NCBI RefSeq assembly: GCF_900696085.1
Contig: NZ_CAADFC020000028.1
Coordinates: forward strand, 434,001-498,000
Length of the DNA stretch: 64,000 bases
Reading direction: 5' to 3'
Origin: Bradyrhizobium ivorense
GTDB lineage: Bacteria > Pseudomonadota > Alphaproteobacteria > Rhizobiales > Xanthobacteraceae
Below are positions 53,149-62,311 of this stretch, piece after piece (position 1 is the stretch's first letter; each line of letters begins with the position of its first letter). The notes under the pieces are model-generated. The model was given only the letters and a program-made list of their open reading frames with translations. It had not been told where the DNA came from and searched no databases. Both the position numbers and the translations under genes were made by a program.

Positions 53149-54162
53149 TCAGGCCGATTCCGCCTGCCGCGGCAGGCCGCCGCGCTCCCGGAACAGCTTC
53201 TCCTCCCAGGCCAGCGCATGGCTTGCGATGGTTTCGAGATCCTCGAAGCGCGGCGTCCAGTCGAGCAGCGAGCGCAGCCGGCCGGTGTCGGCAACCATCG
53301 CCGTGATGTCGCCGGGCCGCCGCGCCGCATAGGCGACGGCGAAATTGCGCATCGAGACCCGCCGCACCGCCTCGATGGTCTCGAGCACGGAATAGCCGCG
53401 GCCATAGCCGCAGTTCAGCGTCACCGATTGGCCGCCGCCGCGCAGATAGGACAGCGCCGAACGATGCGCCTCGACGAGGTCGCTGACATGAATGAAGTCT
53501 CTGACACAGCTGCCGTCCGGCGTCGGATAGTCGGTGCCGAACACGTCGATCTTGGCGCGCTGGCCGGTCGCGGCCTCGACCGCGATCTTGAGCAGATGGG
53601 TGGCGCCGACGGTGGCGAGGCCGCAGCGGCCTTGCGGATCGGCGCCGGCGACGTTGAAGTAGCGCAGCACGACATAGCCCATGCCGTGCGCCGAGGCGAC
53701 ATCATGCAGCATGATCTCGGTCATCAGCTTCGACGAGCCGTAGGGCGACAGCGGACGCGTCGGCGCGATCTCGGGCACCGGCACCTGGTCCGGATTGCCG
53801 TAGACCGCTGCGGTCGAGGAGAAGATGAAGCGGCTGACGCCGCCCTTCACCGCGGCGTTGAGCAGGCTTCGCGTCGTCATGGTGTTGTTGCGGTAATAGC
53901 CGAGCGGATCGCGCATCGAGTCCGGCACCACCACCGAGCCGGCGAAATGGATGATGCTGTCGATCTGATGCTGGGCGATCACGCCCTCGACCAAATTTTC
54001 GTCACCGGCATCGCCGATGAACAGCGGCACGCTCTCGGGCAGGAACGCCGAGAAGCCGGTGGAGAGATTGTCGATCACGACGACGCTCTCGCCGGCATCG
54101 GCCAGCGCGTGAACCATGTGACTTCCGATATAGCCGGCACCGCCGGTCACGAGCACCGTCAT
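53149..54162 (-). CDS. galE: UDP-glucose 4-epimerase
   Basis: Interconverts UDP-glucose and UDP-galactose for surface polysaccharide. From the ATG at 54162 the protein has 337 residues, as usual for GalE. The NAD motif TGGAGYIGSHM is at residues 6-16, followed by the catalytic SSTAAVYG and SPYGSSKLMTE (Tyr-x3-Lys), and VRDFIHVSDL. An open frame runs 16 codons further upstream but lacks family sequence. It starts 98 bp upstream of the MsbA-like gene and is divergent from a glycosyltransferase gene. Confidence 0.95.
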   Translation of the reverse strand: MTVLVTGGAGYIGSHMVHALADAGESVVVIDNLSTGFSAFLPESVPLFIGDAGDENLVEGVIAQHQIDSIIHFAGSVVVPDSMRDPLGYYRNNTMTTRSLLNAAVKGGVSRFIFSSTAAVYGNPDQVPVPEIAPTRPLSPYGSSKLMTEIMLHDVASAHGMGYVVLRYFNVAGADPQGRCGLATVGATHLLKIAVEAATGQRAKIDVFGTDYPTPDGSCVRDFIHVSDLVEAHRSALSYLRGGGQSVTLNCGYGRGYSVLETIEAVRRVSMRNFAVAYAARRPGDITAMVADTGRLRSLLDWTPRFEDLETIASHALAWEEKLFRERGGLPRQAESA

Positions 54163-54293
54163 GGCTAGAGCTCTCCAGATAGCTTTGGCCGGAGATGCTA
54201 GCGATCGCACGGTGAAGAGGGGGTTTCGCCGCGGCCGAACTGGCCACTATGCTTAATGTTGCGTATAGGAACTGGCGCGAAACGGAGACTTGC

Positions 54294-55340
54294 GTGCCGA
54301 TCGAGAACATGCCCGCCGGCGAGCTCGTGCTCATCGTGCCGAATTTGCACAGGCGCTATTCAGGGGTCACCGCGACCAACCGGATGGTCGCGCCGAAGTT
54401 TGCCAAGATGTTTCGCGCGGCCTGGCTCGGTCCGCACCGGCCCGACGGCATCGCCGCGCTGGGCTTCTTCGACCTGATGCGGCTGTGGCGGCGCGCGACG
54501 CCGATCATCTGGCATGCGCGGCGCAATGACGAGATGATCGCGGGGCTGGTGCTGCGCTCACTCGGCTGGCCGCTCAAACTTCTTTTCACCTCGGCGGCGC
54601 AGCGGCATCACACCTGGCTGACGCGCTGGCTGATCGGCAAGATGGACGCGATCATCGCGACCAGCCCGCTGTCGGCGTCCTACCTGAAGCGCGACGCGAC
54701 GGTGGTGATGCACGGCGTCGACACCGACCGCTATGCGCCGCCGGCCGATCGTGCGGTGGCGTTTGCCGAAAGCGGATTGCCGGGCCGCTATGCGATCGGA
54801 TGCTTTGGCCGGGTGCGTGCGCAGAAGGGCAGCGACGTGTTCGTCGAGGCGATGTGCCGGCTGCTGCCGCGCTATCCCGATTTCACCGCGGTGATCGTCG
54901 GCGCGGTGGTGCCGGAGCAGCAGGGCTTTGCCAACGAGCTGAAGCGGCGCATCGAGGCCGCCGGCCTGCAGTCGCGCATCATCATCACCGGCGAGCTTGC
55001 GATCGACGATGTCGTGCGCTGGTACCAGCGGCTTGCGATCTACGCCTTCACCTCGCGCAACGAGGGATTTGGCCTGACCCTGATCGAGGCGATGGCGGCG
55101 GGCGCGGCGCTGGTGGCCGCGCGCGCGGGCGCAGCCGAGTTCGTCGTCGAGGACGGCGTCACCGGCGTGCTGATCCCGCCCGGCGACACTGATGCGCTGG
55201 TGGCGGCGCTGGAACCGCTGCTGCGTGATCCGGCCGCAGCTGCCGCGATGGGTGCGCGGGCGCGGCAGCAAGTTGTGGATAAGTTCAGCCTCGATGCCGA
55301 GGCGAACGCGATCGCCGCGGTCTATCGCACGCTGATCTGA
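54294..55340 (+). CDS. Glycosyltransferase family 4 / group 1 (LPS core type)
   Basis: A 348-residue cytoplasmic retaining glycosyltransferase. The second Rossmann half carries CFGRVRAQKGSDVFVEAM, ITGELAIDDVVRWYQRL and the donor-binding SRNEGFGLTLIEAMAAG (Glu-x7-Glu). The GTG at 54294 follows GGAGA by 6 nt. An ATG at 54249 would add 15 residues and an ATG at 54309 would remove 5. Its 3' end overlaps the convergent waaF by 19 bp. By context it adds a sugar to LPS core or capsule. Donor and acceptor are unknown. Confidence 0.87.
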   Translation: MPIENMPAGELVLIVPNLHRRYSGVTATNRMVAPKFAKMFRAAWLGPHRPDGIAALGFFDLMRLWRRATPIIWHARRNDEMIAGLVLRSLGWPLKLLFTSAAQRHHTWLTRWLIGKMDAIIATSPLSASYLKRDATVVMHGVDTDRYAPPADRAVAFAESGLPGRYAIGCFGRVRAQKGSDVFVEAMCRLLPRYPDFTAVIVGAVVPEQQGFANELKRRIEAAGLQSRIIITGELAIDDVVRWYQRLAIYAFTSRNEGFGLTLIEAMAAGAALVAARAGAAEFVVEDGVTGVLIPPGDTDALVAALEPLLRDPAAAAAMGARARQQVVDKFSLDAEANAIAAVYRTLI

Positions 55341-56386
55341 GCCAGCACGCGCTCGGCGATGTCGACGACCTCTTCGGCCGCAATGTCGCGCATGCAGCGA
55401 TGGTCGTTCATGGTGCAGACCGTGCGCTGGCACGGCTGGCAGGGCAGCTTGCTCTTGGTCTGCAGCACCGTGGAGGCGAGGCCGTTGAGGGGCGCCCACA
55501 GATAGGGATCGGTCGGGCCGAATATGCCCATGGTCGGCGTGCCGATCGCAGCCGCAATGTGCATCAGCCCGGAATCGTTGGAGATGCCGACGCTGGCCGC
55601 GGCCATCGCCAGAATGCCGTTGCGCAGGTCGGTGCCGGTGAGGTCACGGACCCGCGGCCCGCCGGTGGCGACGATTTGCTGCGCCGCCGCCTTTTCCGCG
55701 GGGCCGCCGACCACCCAGACGTCAAAGCCGCGTTCGGCGAACAGCCGCGCCGCCTCCGGGTAATAGGTCCAGCGTTTCGACTCGCCGACCGAGCCCGGCC
55801 CGAGCGCAATTGCGGGGCCGCTGCCCAACCCGTTGGCCTGCCGCCATCGACCGATCTCCTCAGTGGGAACCCGCAGCTGCGGCACCGGCCACTCGGCGGG
55901 GCGCGCGGCGCCCGCAGGCAGCGCCAGCACGGCGTTCTTGTCGATGAAGCGCGGCAGCTGCCTTTCGCCCCAGCGCATCGCGTTGATCATGCCGAATCGG
56001 GCCTCGCCAAAAAAGCCGACCCGCTCCGGGATGCCGGCCAGCACCGGCGCGATGGCGGCCTTCCAGGTCCGCGGCAGCACCAGGGCGGTGGCATAGTTCC
56101 GCGCCTTGAGCTCGGCCGCCAGCGCCCATTGCCGGGCGAGCGCCAGCCGGCTGCGCGGCAGGTCGGACACAATACCGGCGCGAACACCCGGCATGTAATC
56201 CACAAGCGGGGCGCACTGGCGGGTGACCAGAAGGTCGACCGGCCGGTTCGGCCAGCGCTTCTTCAGCACCCGGACCACGGTGTGGCCGCGTACGAAGTCG
56301 CCGATCCAGACATAGGGAACCACCAGGATCGGGCTCGTATCCGCGCTATCCTGGGTCTCGATCCCTAACACTGAATCAAAGTTCAT
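55322..56386 (-). CDS. waaF: Glycosyltransferase family 9, ADP-heptose:LPS heptosyltransferase (WaaF-like)
   Basis: A 354-residue heptosyltransferase-type protein that would add L,D-heptose to the LPS inner core on the cytoplasmic face. Seen are the N-terminal PYVWIGDFVRGHTVVRVLKK, the nucleotide-sugar site ALGPGSVGESKRW (194-206), and GISNDSGLMHIAAAIGTPTM (267-286). The ATG at 56386 (MNFDSVLGIE) starts the family region; the frame stays open far upstream without family sequence. It is divergent from hldD, which makes its donor. Confidence 0.9.
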   Translation of the reverse strand: MNFDSVLGIETQDSADTSPILVVPYVWIGDFVRGHTVVRVLKKRWPNRPVDLLVTRQCAPLVDYMPGVRAGIVSDLPRSRLALARQWALAAELKARNYATALVLPRTWKAAIAPVLAGIPERVGFFGEARFGMINAMRWGERQLPRFIDKNAVLALPAGAARPAEWPVPQLRVPTEEIGRWRQANGLGSGPAIALGPGSVGESKRWTYYPEAARLFAERGFDVWVVGGPAEKAAAQQIVATGGPRVRDLTGTDLRNGILAMAAASVGISNDSGLMHIAAAIGTPTMGIFGPTDPYLWAPLNGLASTVLQTKSKLPCQPCQRTVCTMNDHRCMRDIAAEEVVDIAERVLAQISVR

Positions 56387-56521
56387 ATCTAAATGAGCCG
56401 GGCACGGTCGGTTGCGGCCCCGTCGGTAAACGGTTCGTGGGAATAGGTAAAGCCGTCGTTGCCTGCGGCACGGGAGTGGGGCAAAGCTGGCGTCGCACTG
56501 GGGCTTAGATAAGGTTTCGCA

Positions 56522-57502
56522 ATGTTTCTGGTAACCGGGGGTGCCGGTTTTATCGGGTCGAACGTCGTGGCCGCGTTGAACGACGCCGGTCACAGCGACG
56601 TCGTGGTCTCTGATATCCTTGGCAGCGACGGCAAGTGGCGGAACCTGGCCAAGCGCCAGCTCGCCGACGTCGTGCCGCCGGCCGAGCTTGCCGACTGGCT
56701 GAAGGGGCGACGCCTGGAGGCTGTCATTCATCTCGGCGCCATCTCGGAGACCACCGCCACCGACGGCGACCTCGTGATCGAGACCAATTTCCGCCTGTCG
56801 CTGCGGCTGCTCGACTGGTGCACGGCCAACACCACGCGGTTCATCTATGCCTCGTCGGCGGCGACCTATGGTGACGGCGAGGCGGGCTTTGACGACGATG
56901 CGTCGGTCGCGGCGCTGAAGCGGCTGCGGCCGATGAACCTGTACGGCTGGAGCAAGCAGCTGTTCGATCTCGCGGTCGCCGAGCGCGTGACGCGCGGCGA
57001 CCGGCTGCCGCCGCAATGGGCGGGGCTGAAATTCTTCAACGTGTTCGGCCCGAACGAGTATCACAAGGGGACGATGATGAGCGTGCTCGCGCGCCGCTTC
57101 GACGACATCAGGTCGGGCCGCGCCGTGCAGCTGTTCAAGTCGCATCGCGAGGGCATCGCCGACGGCGATCAGCGCCGCGATTTCATCTATGTCGATGACG
57201 TCGTGCGCGTGATCATGTGGCTGTTGGCGACGCCGCAAGTCAGCGGGCTGTTCAATGTCGGGACCGGCACCGCGCGCAGCTTCAAGGATTTGATCGTCTC
57301 GGCCTATGCCGCGCTCGGCCTGCCGCCGAATATCCACTATGTCGAGATGCCCGAGCAGATTCGCGGCAGCTACCAGTATTTTACCCAGAGCGTGGTCGAT
57401 CGTCTCGGGCGAGCCGGATACAATGGCGGCTTTACTCCATTGGAAGACGCGGTCGGGGCCTATGTGAAGGGCTTCCTCAACCGCGCCGATCGCTATCGCT
57501 GA
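56522..57502 (+). CDS. hldD: ADP-L-glycero-D-manno-heptose 6-epimerase
   Basis: Last step of ADP-heptose synthesis, an SDR-type epimerase of 326 residues. The cofactor motif TGGAGFIGSNVV lies near residue 5, followed by ASSAATYG, the catalytic NLYGWSKQLFD (Tyr-x3-Lys) and the HldD-specific FFNVFGPNEYHKGTMMSV. It starts with an ATG at 56522 and is 18 bp before hldE, so the pair forms an operon. Confidence 0.95.
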   Translation: MFLVTGGAGFIGSNVVAALNDAGHSDVVVSDILGSDGKWRNLAKRQLADVVPPAELADWLKGRRLEAVIHLGAISETTATDGDLVIETNFRLSLRLLDWCTANTTRFIYASSAATYGDGEAGFDDDASVAALKRLRPMNLYGWSKQLFDLAVAERVTRGDRLPPQWAGLKFFNVFGPNEYHKGTMMSVLARRFDDIRSGRAVQLFKSHREGIADGDQRRDFIYVDDVVRVIMWLLATPQVSGLFNVGTGTARSFKDLIVSAYAALGLPPNIHYVEMPEQIRGSYQYFTQSVVDRLGRAGYNGGFTPLEDAVGAYVKGFLNRADRYR

Positions 57503-57520
57503 TGCGGGTTATGGGCACAG

Positions 57521-58993
57521 ATGTTCGATTTTGAAGCCATCTCGCAGGCGATCTCCGGCAAGACCGTGCTCTGCGTCGGCGACCTCATGCTCGACGAGTT
57601 CGTCTATGGCGAGGTGTCGCGGATCTCGCCGGAGGCGCCGGCGCCGGTGATCGCGGCCAAGCGCAGCGAGATCAATATCGGCGGCGCCGGCAATGCCGCG
57701 CGCATCGTCGCCTCGCTCGGCGGACGCTGCATCTTCGTCGGGTTGATCGGCGAGGATGATGCCGCCGCGCGGCTCGAGGCCGTGCTGGCGCAGGAAAGCC
57801 GGATCGAGTGCGTCCTGGTGCGCGATGCGAGCCGGCCGACCACGCGCAAGGTGCGCTTTGTGTCCGATCATTTCTCGACCCATATGCTGCGCGCCGACTG
57901 GGAGCACGCGGCGCCCGCTTCGGGCGAGGTCGAGCAGCAGCTGATCGACGCCATCCTGCCGCAGTTTGCGCGCGCCGACATCGTGCTGCTGTCGGACTAC
58001 GCCAAGGGCGTGCTGACCGCGCGGGTGATCCGCAACACCATCGATGCCGCGCGCAAGCTCGGCAAGTCGGTCATCGTCGATCCCAAGAGCCTCAACCTTG
58101 CGATCTATCGCGGCGCGACGCTGATCAAGCCGAACCGCAAGGAATTCGCCGAAGCGACCCGCAGCCGCGCCGATTCGGATGACGCGATCGCCGCCGCCGC
58201 GCAGGACGCGATGCGGCTCGCCGACTGCGCGGCCATGCTGGTGACGCAGGGCGAGCACGGCATGACGCTGGCGCTGCGCGACGGCGGCACCATCCATGTG
58301 CCGGCGCTGCCGGTGAAGGTGCGCGACGTCTCCGGCGCCGGCGACACCGTGGCGGCGATGCTGGCGCTGGCGCTGGCTGCCAAAGCCGATTGGGACGTCG
58401 CGCTCCGCCTGGCCTCGGCTGCGGCCGCGGTGACGATCGGCAAGACGGGCACCGCCATCGTCAGGCCGGATGAATTGCGCCGCAAAATCCTGCCGCACGC
58501 GTCGCTGGCGGCCGAGGACAAGATCGTCGCGGCGGGCGGCGACATCGATGCGCATCTCGCCGAATGGCGCGCGCAGGATCTGCGGATCGGCTTCACCAAT
58601 GGCTGCTTCGACATCCTGCATCCGGGCCACGTCAAGGTGCTGACCGCGGCGCGCGGCGCCTGCGACCGCCTGATCGTCGGGCTGAACAGCGACGCCTCGG
58701 TGCGGCGGCTGAAGGGCGAGGGGCGTCCGGTGCAGGACGAGCGCGCCCGCGCCGAGGTGCTGGCGGCGCTGGAAGCCGTCGACCTGGTCGCGATCTTCGA
58801 GGAGGACACCCCGATCAACCTGATCACCAGGGTGCGGCCGAGCGTGCTGGTCAAGGGCGGCGACTACACCCGCGAGCAGGTGGTCGGCCACGAGATCGTC
58901 GAGGCGGCCGGCGGCGAGGTCGTGCTGGTCGACATCCTGCCCGGCCACAGCACGACGTCGCTGGTCGACCGGGCGCGCGGGGGCAAGGCGTGA
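57521..58993 (+). CDS. hldE: Bifunctional heptose 7-phosphate kinase / heptose 1-phosphate adenylyltransferase
   Basis: A 490-residue two-domain enzyme of ADP-heptose synthesis. The N-terminal PfkB-type kinase (about 1-320) has GGAGNAARIVASLGG, IVDPKSLN and the catalytic GAGD at 272-275. The C-terminal nucleotidyltransferase (about 355-490) has GFTNGCFDILHPGH with the HxGH motif at 367-370 and a late LVKGGDYTREQVVG. The isomerase GmhA and phosphatase GmhB needed for the full pathway are not in the window. It overlaps the ligase-like gene by 4 bp. Confidence 0.96.
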   Translation: MFDFEAISQAISGKTVLCVGDLMLDEFVYGEVSRISPEAPAPVIAAKRSEINIGGAGNAARIVASLGGRCIFVGLIGEDDAAARLEAVLAQESRIECVLVRDASRPTTRKVRFVSDHFSTHMLRADWEHAAPASGEVEQQLIDAILPQFARADIVLLSDYAKGVLTARVIRNTIDAARKLGKSVIVDPKSLNLAIYRGATLIKPNRKEFAEATRSRADSDDAIAAAAQDAMRLADCAAMLVTQGEHGMTLALRDGGTIHVPALPVKVRDVSGAGDTVAAMLALALAAKADWDVALRLASAAAAVTIGKTGTAIVRPDELRRKILPHASLAAEDKIVAAGGDIDAHLAEWRAQDLRIGFTNGCFDILHPGHVKVLTAARGACDRLIVGLNSDASVRRLKGEGRPVQDERARAEVLAALEAVDLVAIFEEDTPINLITRVRPSVLVKGGDYTREQVVGHEIVEAAGGEVVLVDILPGHSTTSLVDRARGGKA

Positions 58994-60279
58994 GCGCGAG
59001 CATGGCCGCTACGCCCGCCGCCGCATGCCCGGCCTGGCGCGATCCGGCGCGCTGGGAGACCACCGCCGACGTGGTCGCGGTGCTGATTGCGCTGTCATTG
59101 CCGTGGTCGACCTCGCTGGTCGGCATCTTCGGCGTCGTGCTGCTGGTCGCGATCGCGCCGACCCTCGACCTCAAGGCATTCTCGACGTTGCTGAAGCGGC
59201 CGATCTGCGCGGTCCCGGTCGCGCTATTCGCCCTCGCGCTGATCGGCACGCTGTGGTCGGACGCCGCCTGGCGGGCGCGGTTCTATGCGGTCGAGCCAAC
59301 CGCGAAGCTCTTGGTGCTGCCGGTCCTGCTGTATCATTTCCAGCGCTCGAAACGCGGCACCTGGGTGTTCGTCGCGTTCCTGGTCTCCTGCACGCTGTTG
59401 ATGCTGATGTCGTGGCTGGTGCTGCTGTATCCCGGCCTCTCGCTGAAGCCGCCGAACACCGCCGAGCGCGGCATCTTCGTCAAGGACCACATCAACCAGA
59501 GCCAGGAATTCACCCTGTGCGCGGTCGCGCTGGCCTATCCGATCGTCATCTTGCTGAAGTCACGGCGTTTCGTGCTGGCCGCGCTGCTGACCGCGATCGC
59601 CGTGAGCTTCTTCGCCAACATGGCGTTCGTGGTGGTGTCGCGGACCGCGCTGGTCACGGTCCCGATCATGTTCGCGGTGTTTGCGCTGCTGCATCTGCGC
59701 TGGCGCAGCATCGCATTGATCCTGTGCGCGACCGCCGCGCTCGCCGTGGTGGCGTGGCATGCCTCGCCGCAATTGCGCCGGACCGCCGATTCGTTCAACC
59801 GCGACTACCAGCTCTACATGCAGCGCAATGCCCCGACCTCGATCGGGCTGCGGCTCGAATTCTGGCGCAAGTCGCTCGGCTTCTTCGCCGAGGCGCCGCT
59901 GATCGGCCACGGCACCGGCGCCACGCGTGGCCTGTTCGAACGGGTGGCGACCGGCGGGGTGACCAAGGCCTCAGGCGAGGTGATCGGAAATCCGCACAAT
60001 CAAACGTTGAATGTCGCCGTCCAGTGGGGCATCATCGGCGTGACATTGCTGTATGCGATGTGGATCCTGCACCTGCTGCTGTTCCGCGGCGGCGGGCTGG
60101 TCAACTGGATCGGGCTTCTCGTCGTGGTGCAGAATATTTTTTCATCGTTGTTTAATTCACACATCTTCGATTTCCACGAAGGCTGGATGTATGTGCTGGG
60201 CGTCGGCGTTGCCGGCGGCATGGCGCTGAAGGGGCGGTCACCGGCGAGCACGGAACCTGAACGTCCAATCAGTCCATGA
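58990..60279 (+). CDS. O-antigen ligase/polymerase family membrane protein (Wzy_C domain)
   Basis: A multi-pass inner-membrane protein of 429 residues with about ten hydrophobic segments. The large periplasmic loop region includes RLEFWRKSLGFFAEAPLIGHGTG and GNPHNQTLNVAVQWGIIGV, the pattern of the Wzy_C family (WaaL-type ligases and O-antigen polymerases). The GTG at 58990 overlaps the hldE stop (GTGA); an ATG at 59002 is an equal alternative. Placed in a core/heptose operon, ligation of O-chain to lipid A-core is the favoured role. Confidence 0.87.
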   Translation: MSASMAATPAAACPAWRDPARWETTADVVAVLIALSLPWSTSLVGIFGVVLLVAIAPTLDLKAFSTLLKRPICAVPVALFALALIGTLWSDAAWRARFYAVEPTAKLLVLPVLLYHFQRSKRGTWVFVAFLVSCTLLMLMSWLVLLYPGLSLKPPNTAERGIFVKDHINQSQEFTLCAVALAYPIVILLKSRRFVLAALLTAIAVSFFANMAFVVVSRTALVTVPIMFAVFALLHLRWRSIALILCATAALAVVAWHASPQLRRTADSFNRDYQLYMQRNAPTSIGLRLEFWRKSLGFFAEAPLIGHGTGATRGLFERVATGGVTKASGEVIGNPHNQTLNVAVQWGIIGVTLLYAMWILHLLLFRGGGLVNWIGLLVVVQNIFSSLFNSHIFDFHEGWMYVLGVGVAGGMALKGRSPASTEPERPISP

Positions 60280-60358
60280 TCGCTGGCATGAGCCCGGCAG
60301 ATACGCTATCAGCCTTCGTACTTGCAAAGTTCCCGGTTGTCGCTAACCCCGCCGCTAC

Positions 60359-62266
60359 ATGACGCGCCTCTCACAATTCACCCTGCGCAACTTCCTGATT
60401 CTGGTCCATGACGCGCTCGCGACGACGTTCGCGCTGCTGGCGAGCTTTTACCTGCGGTTCGAGGGCAGCCTGCTCGCGGAGCGCTGGCCGCAGCTGATCC
60501 ACATCCTGCCCTGGTTCGTGCTGTTCAGCATCGTGGTCAGCTATTTCAGCAACCTGACCACGGCGAAATGGCGCTTCACGTCGCTGCCGGATGCGCTGAA
60601 CATCCTGCGCGTCGCGGCGGTGCTGACGCTGGCGCTGGTGGTGCTCGACTATGTCTATTTCTTCACCGGCTCGCGCACCTTCGTCTTCCTCGGCCGCGTC
60701 ACCATCATCCTGTTCTTCTTCCTCGAAGTGTTCGCGCTGAGCGCGCTGCGGCTGGGCTATCGCTATTTCCGCTACTCGCGCACGCGGCTGCACGCCCGCT
60801 CCGACAGTGCCGCGCCGGCGCTGCTGGTCGGGCGCGCCGCCGACGCCGAGGTCGTGCTGCGCGGCATCGAGAACGGCGCCATCAAGCGGCTGTGGCCGGT
60901 CGGCGTGCTGTCGCCGTCGCCGGCCGACCAGGGGCAGCTGATCCGCAACATTCCCGTGGTCGGCGGGGTCGATGACATCGAGGCGGTGATTCGCGATTTC
61001 GAAACCCGCCAGCGCCCGATCAAGCGCGTGGTCATGACGCCTTCGGCGTTCGAGCCGGAGGCGCATCCGGAAAGCGTGCTGATGCGCGCCAAGCGGCTCG
61101 GCATGATGGTCAGCCGGCTGCCGTCGCTGGAGAGCGGCGACGCGCCGCGCCTCACCAATGTCGCGGTCGAGGACCTCTTGCTGCGCCCGACCCAGAAGAT
61201 CGACTACGCGCGGCTCGAGGCGCTGGTGAAGGGCAAGTCGGTGATCGTGACCGGCGGCGGCGGCTCGATCGGCGCGGAGATCTGCGACCGCGTCGCGACC
61301 TTCGGCGCGGCGCGCCTGTTGGTGATCGAGCATTCGGAGCCGGCGCTCTATGCCGTCACCGAGGCGCTGTCCGCCCGTGACACCGGCGCCGTGATCGAGG
61401 GCCGGATCGCCGACATCCGCGATCGAGAGCGCATCATCCGCCTGATGGGCGAGTTCAAGCCCGACATCGTATTCCATGCCGCGGCGCTGAAGCATGTGCC
61501 GATCCTGGAGCGCGACTGGAGCGAGGGCGTCAAGACCAACATCTTCGGCTCGGTGAACGTCGCCGACGCCGCGCGCGCCGCCGGCGCCAGCGCCATGGTG
61601 ATGATCTCGACCGACAAGGCGATCGAGCCGGTGTCGATGCTCGGGCTGACCAAGCGGTTTGCCGAAATGTACTGCCAGGCGCTCGACCACGATCTGGCAG
61701 CAGAGGCCGGCAGCAAGCCGCACATGCGGCTGATCTCGGTGCGGTTCGGCAATGTGCTGGCGTCCAACGGCTCGGTGGTGCCGAAGTTCAAGGCGCAGAT
61801 CGAGGCCGGCGGCCCGATCACGGTGACCCATCCGGACATGGTCCGCTACTTCATGACGATCCGCGAGGCCTGCGACCTCGTGATCACGGCGGCGACGCAT
61901 GCGATGACGCCGGCGCGGCCCGACGTCTCGGTCTACGTGCTGAACATGGGCCAGCCGGTCAAGATCGTCGATCTCGCCGAGCGGATGATCCGCCTGTCCG
62001 GCCTGCAGCCCGGCGTCGACGTCGAGGTGGTGTTCAGCGGCATCCGTCCCGGCGAGCGGCTCAACGAGATCCTGTTCGCAAGCCAGGAGCCGACCATCGA
62101 GATCGGCGTCGACGGCATGATGGCGGCGAAGCCGAACCAGCCGCCGATGTCGACCTTGCGCAAATGGCTGGCGGCGCTGCAGGAGGCGATCGAGCGCGAT
62201 GACCGCGTCACCATCCGCGCCGTGCTGCAGGACGCCGTGCCCGAATTCGGCTCGAATGCCGCCTGA
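60359..62266 (+). CDS. Nucleoside-diphosphate-sugar epimerase/dehydratase, CapD/WbpM/FlaA1 family
   Basis: A 635-residue membrane-anchored enzyme. Four hydrophobic segments (about 10-135) precede a small Rossmann part and then the SDR catalytic domain with TGGGGSIGAEI at 298-308. The active site is the Met-type variant of the WbpM group: STDKAIEPVSMLGLTKRFAE with M427 where most SDRs have Tyr, and K432. Such proteins are UDP-GlcNAc 4,6-dehydratases or inverting 5-epimerases that start synthesis of deoxyamino sugars. The substrate here is probably UDP-GlcNAc by family. Confidence 0.92.
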   Translation: MTRLSQFTLRNFLILVHDALATTFALLASFYLRFEGSLLAERWPQLIHILPWFVLFSIVVSYFSNLTTAKWRFTSLPDALNILRVAAVLTLALVVLDYVYFFTGSRTFVFLGRVTIILFFFLEVFALSALRLGYRYFRYSRTRLHARSDSAAPALLVGRAADAEVVLRGIENGAIKRLWPVGVLSPSPADQGQLIRNIPVVGGVDDIEAVIRDFETRQRPIKRVVMTPSAFEPEAHPESVLMRAKRLGMMVSRLPSLESGDAPRLTNVAVEDLLLRPTQKIDYARLEALVKGKSVIVTGGGGSIGAEICDRVATFGAARLLVIEHSEPALYAVTEALSARDTGAVIEGRIADIRDRERIIRLMGEFKPDIVFHAAALKHVPILERDWSEGVKTNIFGSVNVADAARAAGASAMVMISTDKAIEPVSMLGLTKRFAEMYCQALDHDLAAEAGSKPHMRLISVRFGNVLASNGSVVPKFKAQIEAGGPITVTHPDMVRYFMTIREACDLVITAATHAMTPARPDVSVYVLNMGQPVKIVDLAERMIRLSGLQPGVDVEVVFSGIRPGERLNEILFASQEPTIEIGVDGMMAAKPNQPPMSTLRKWLAALQEAIERDDRVTIRAVLQDAVPEFGSNAA

Positions 62267-62311
62267 TCGCGCCGTCGCGCGCGGCGCGGCCTGACCGTTC
62301 GAGAGCCACCG

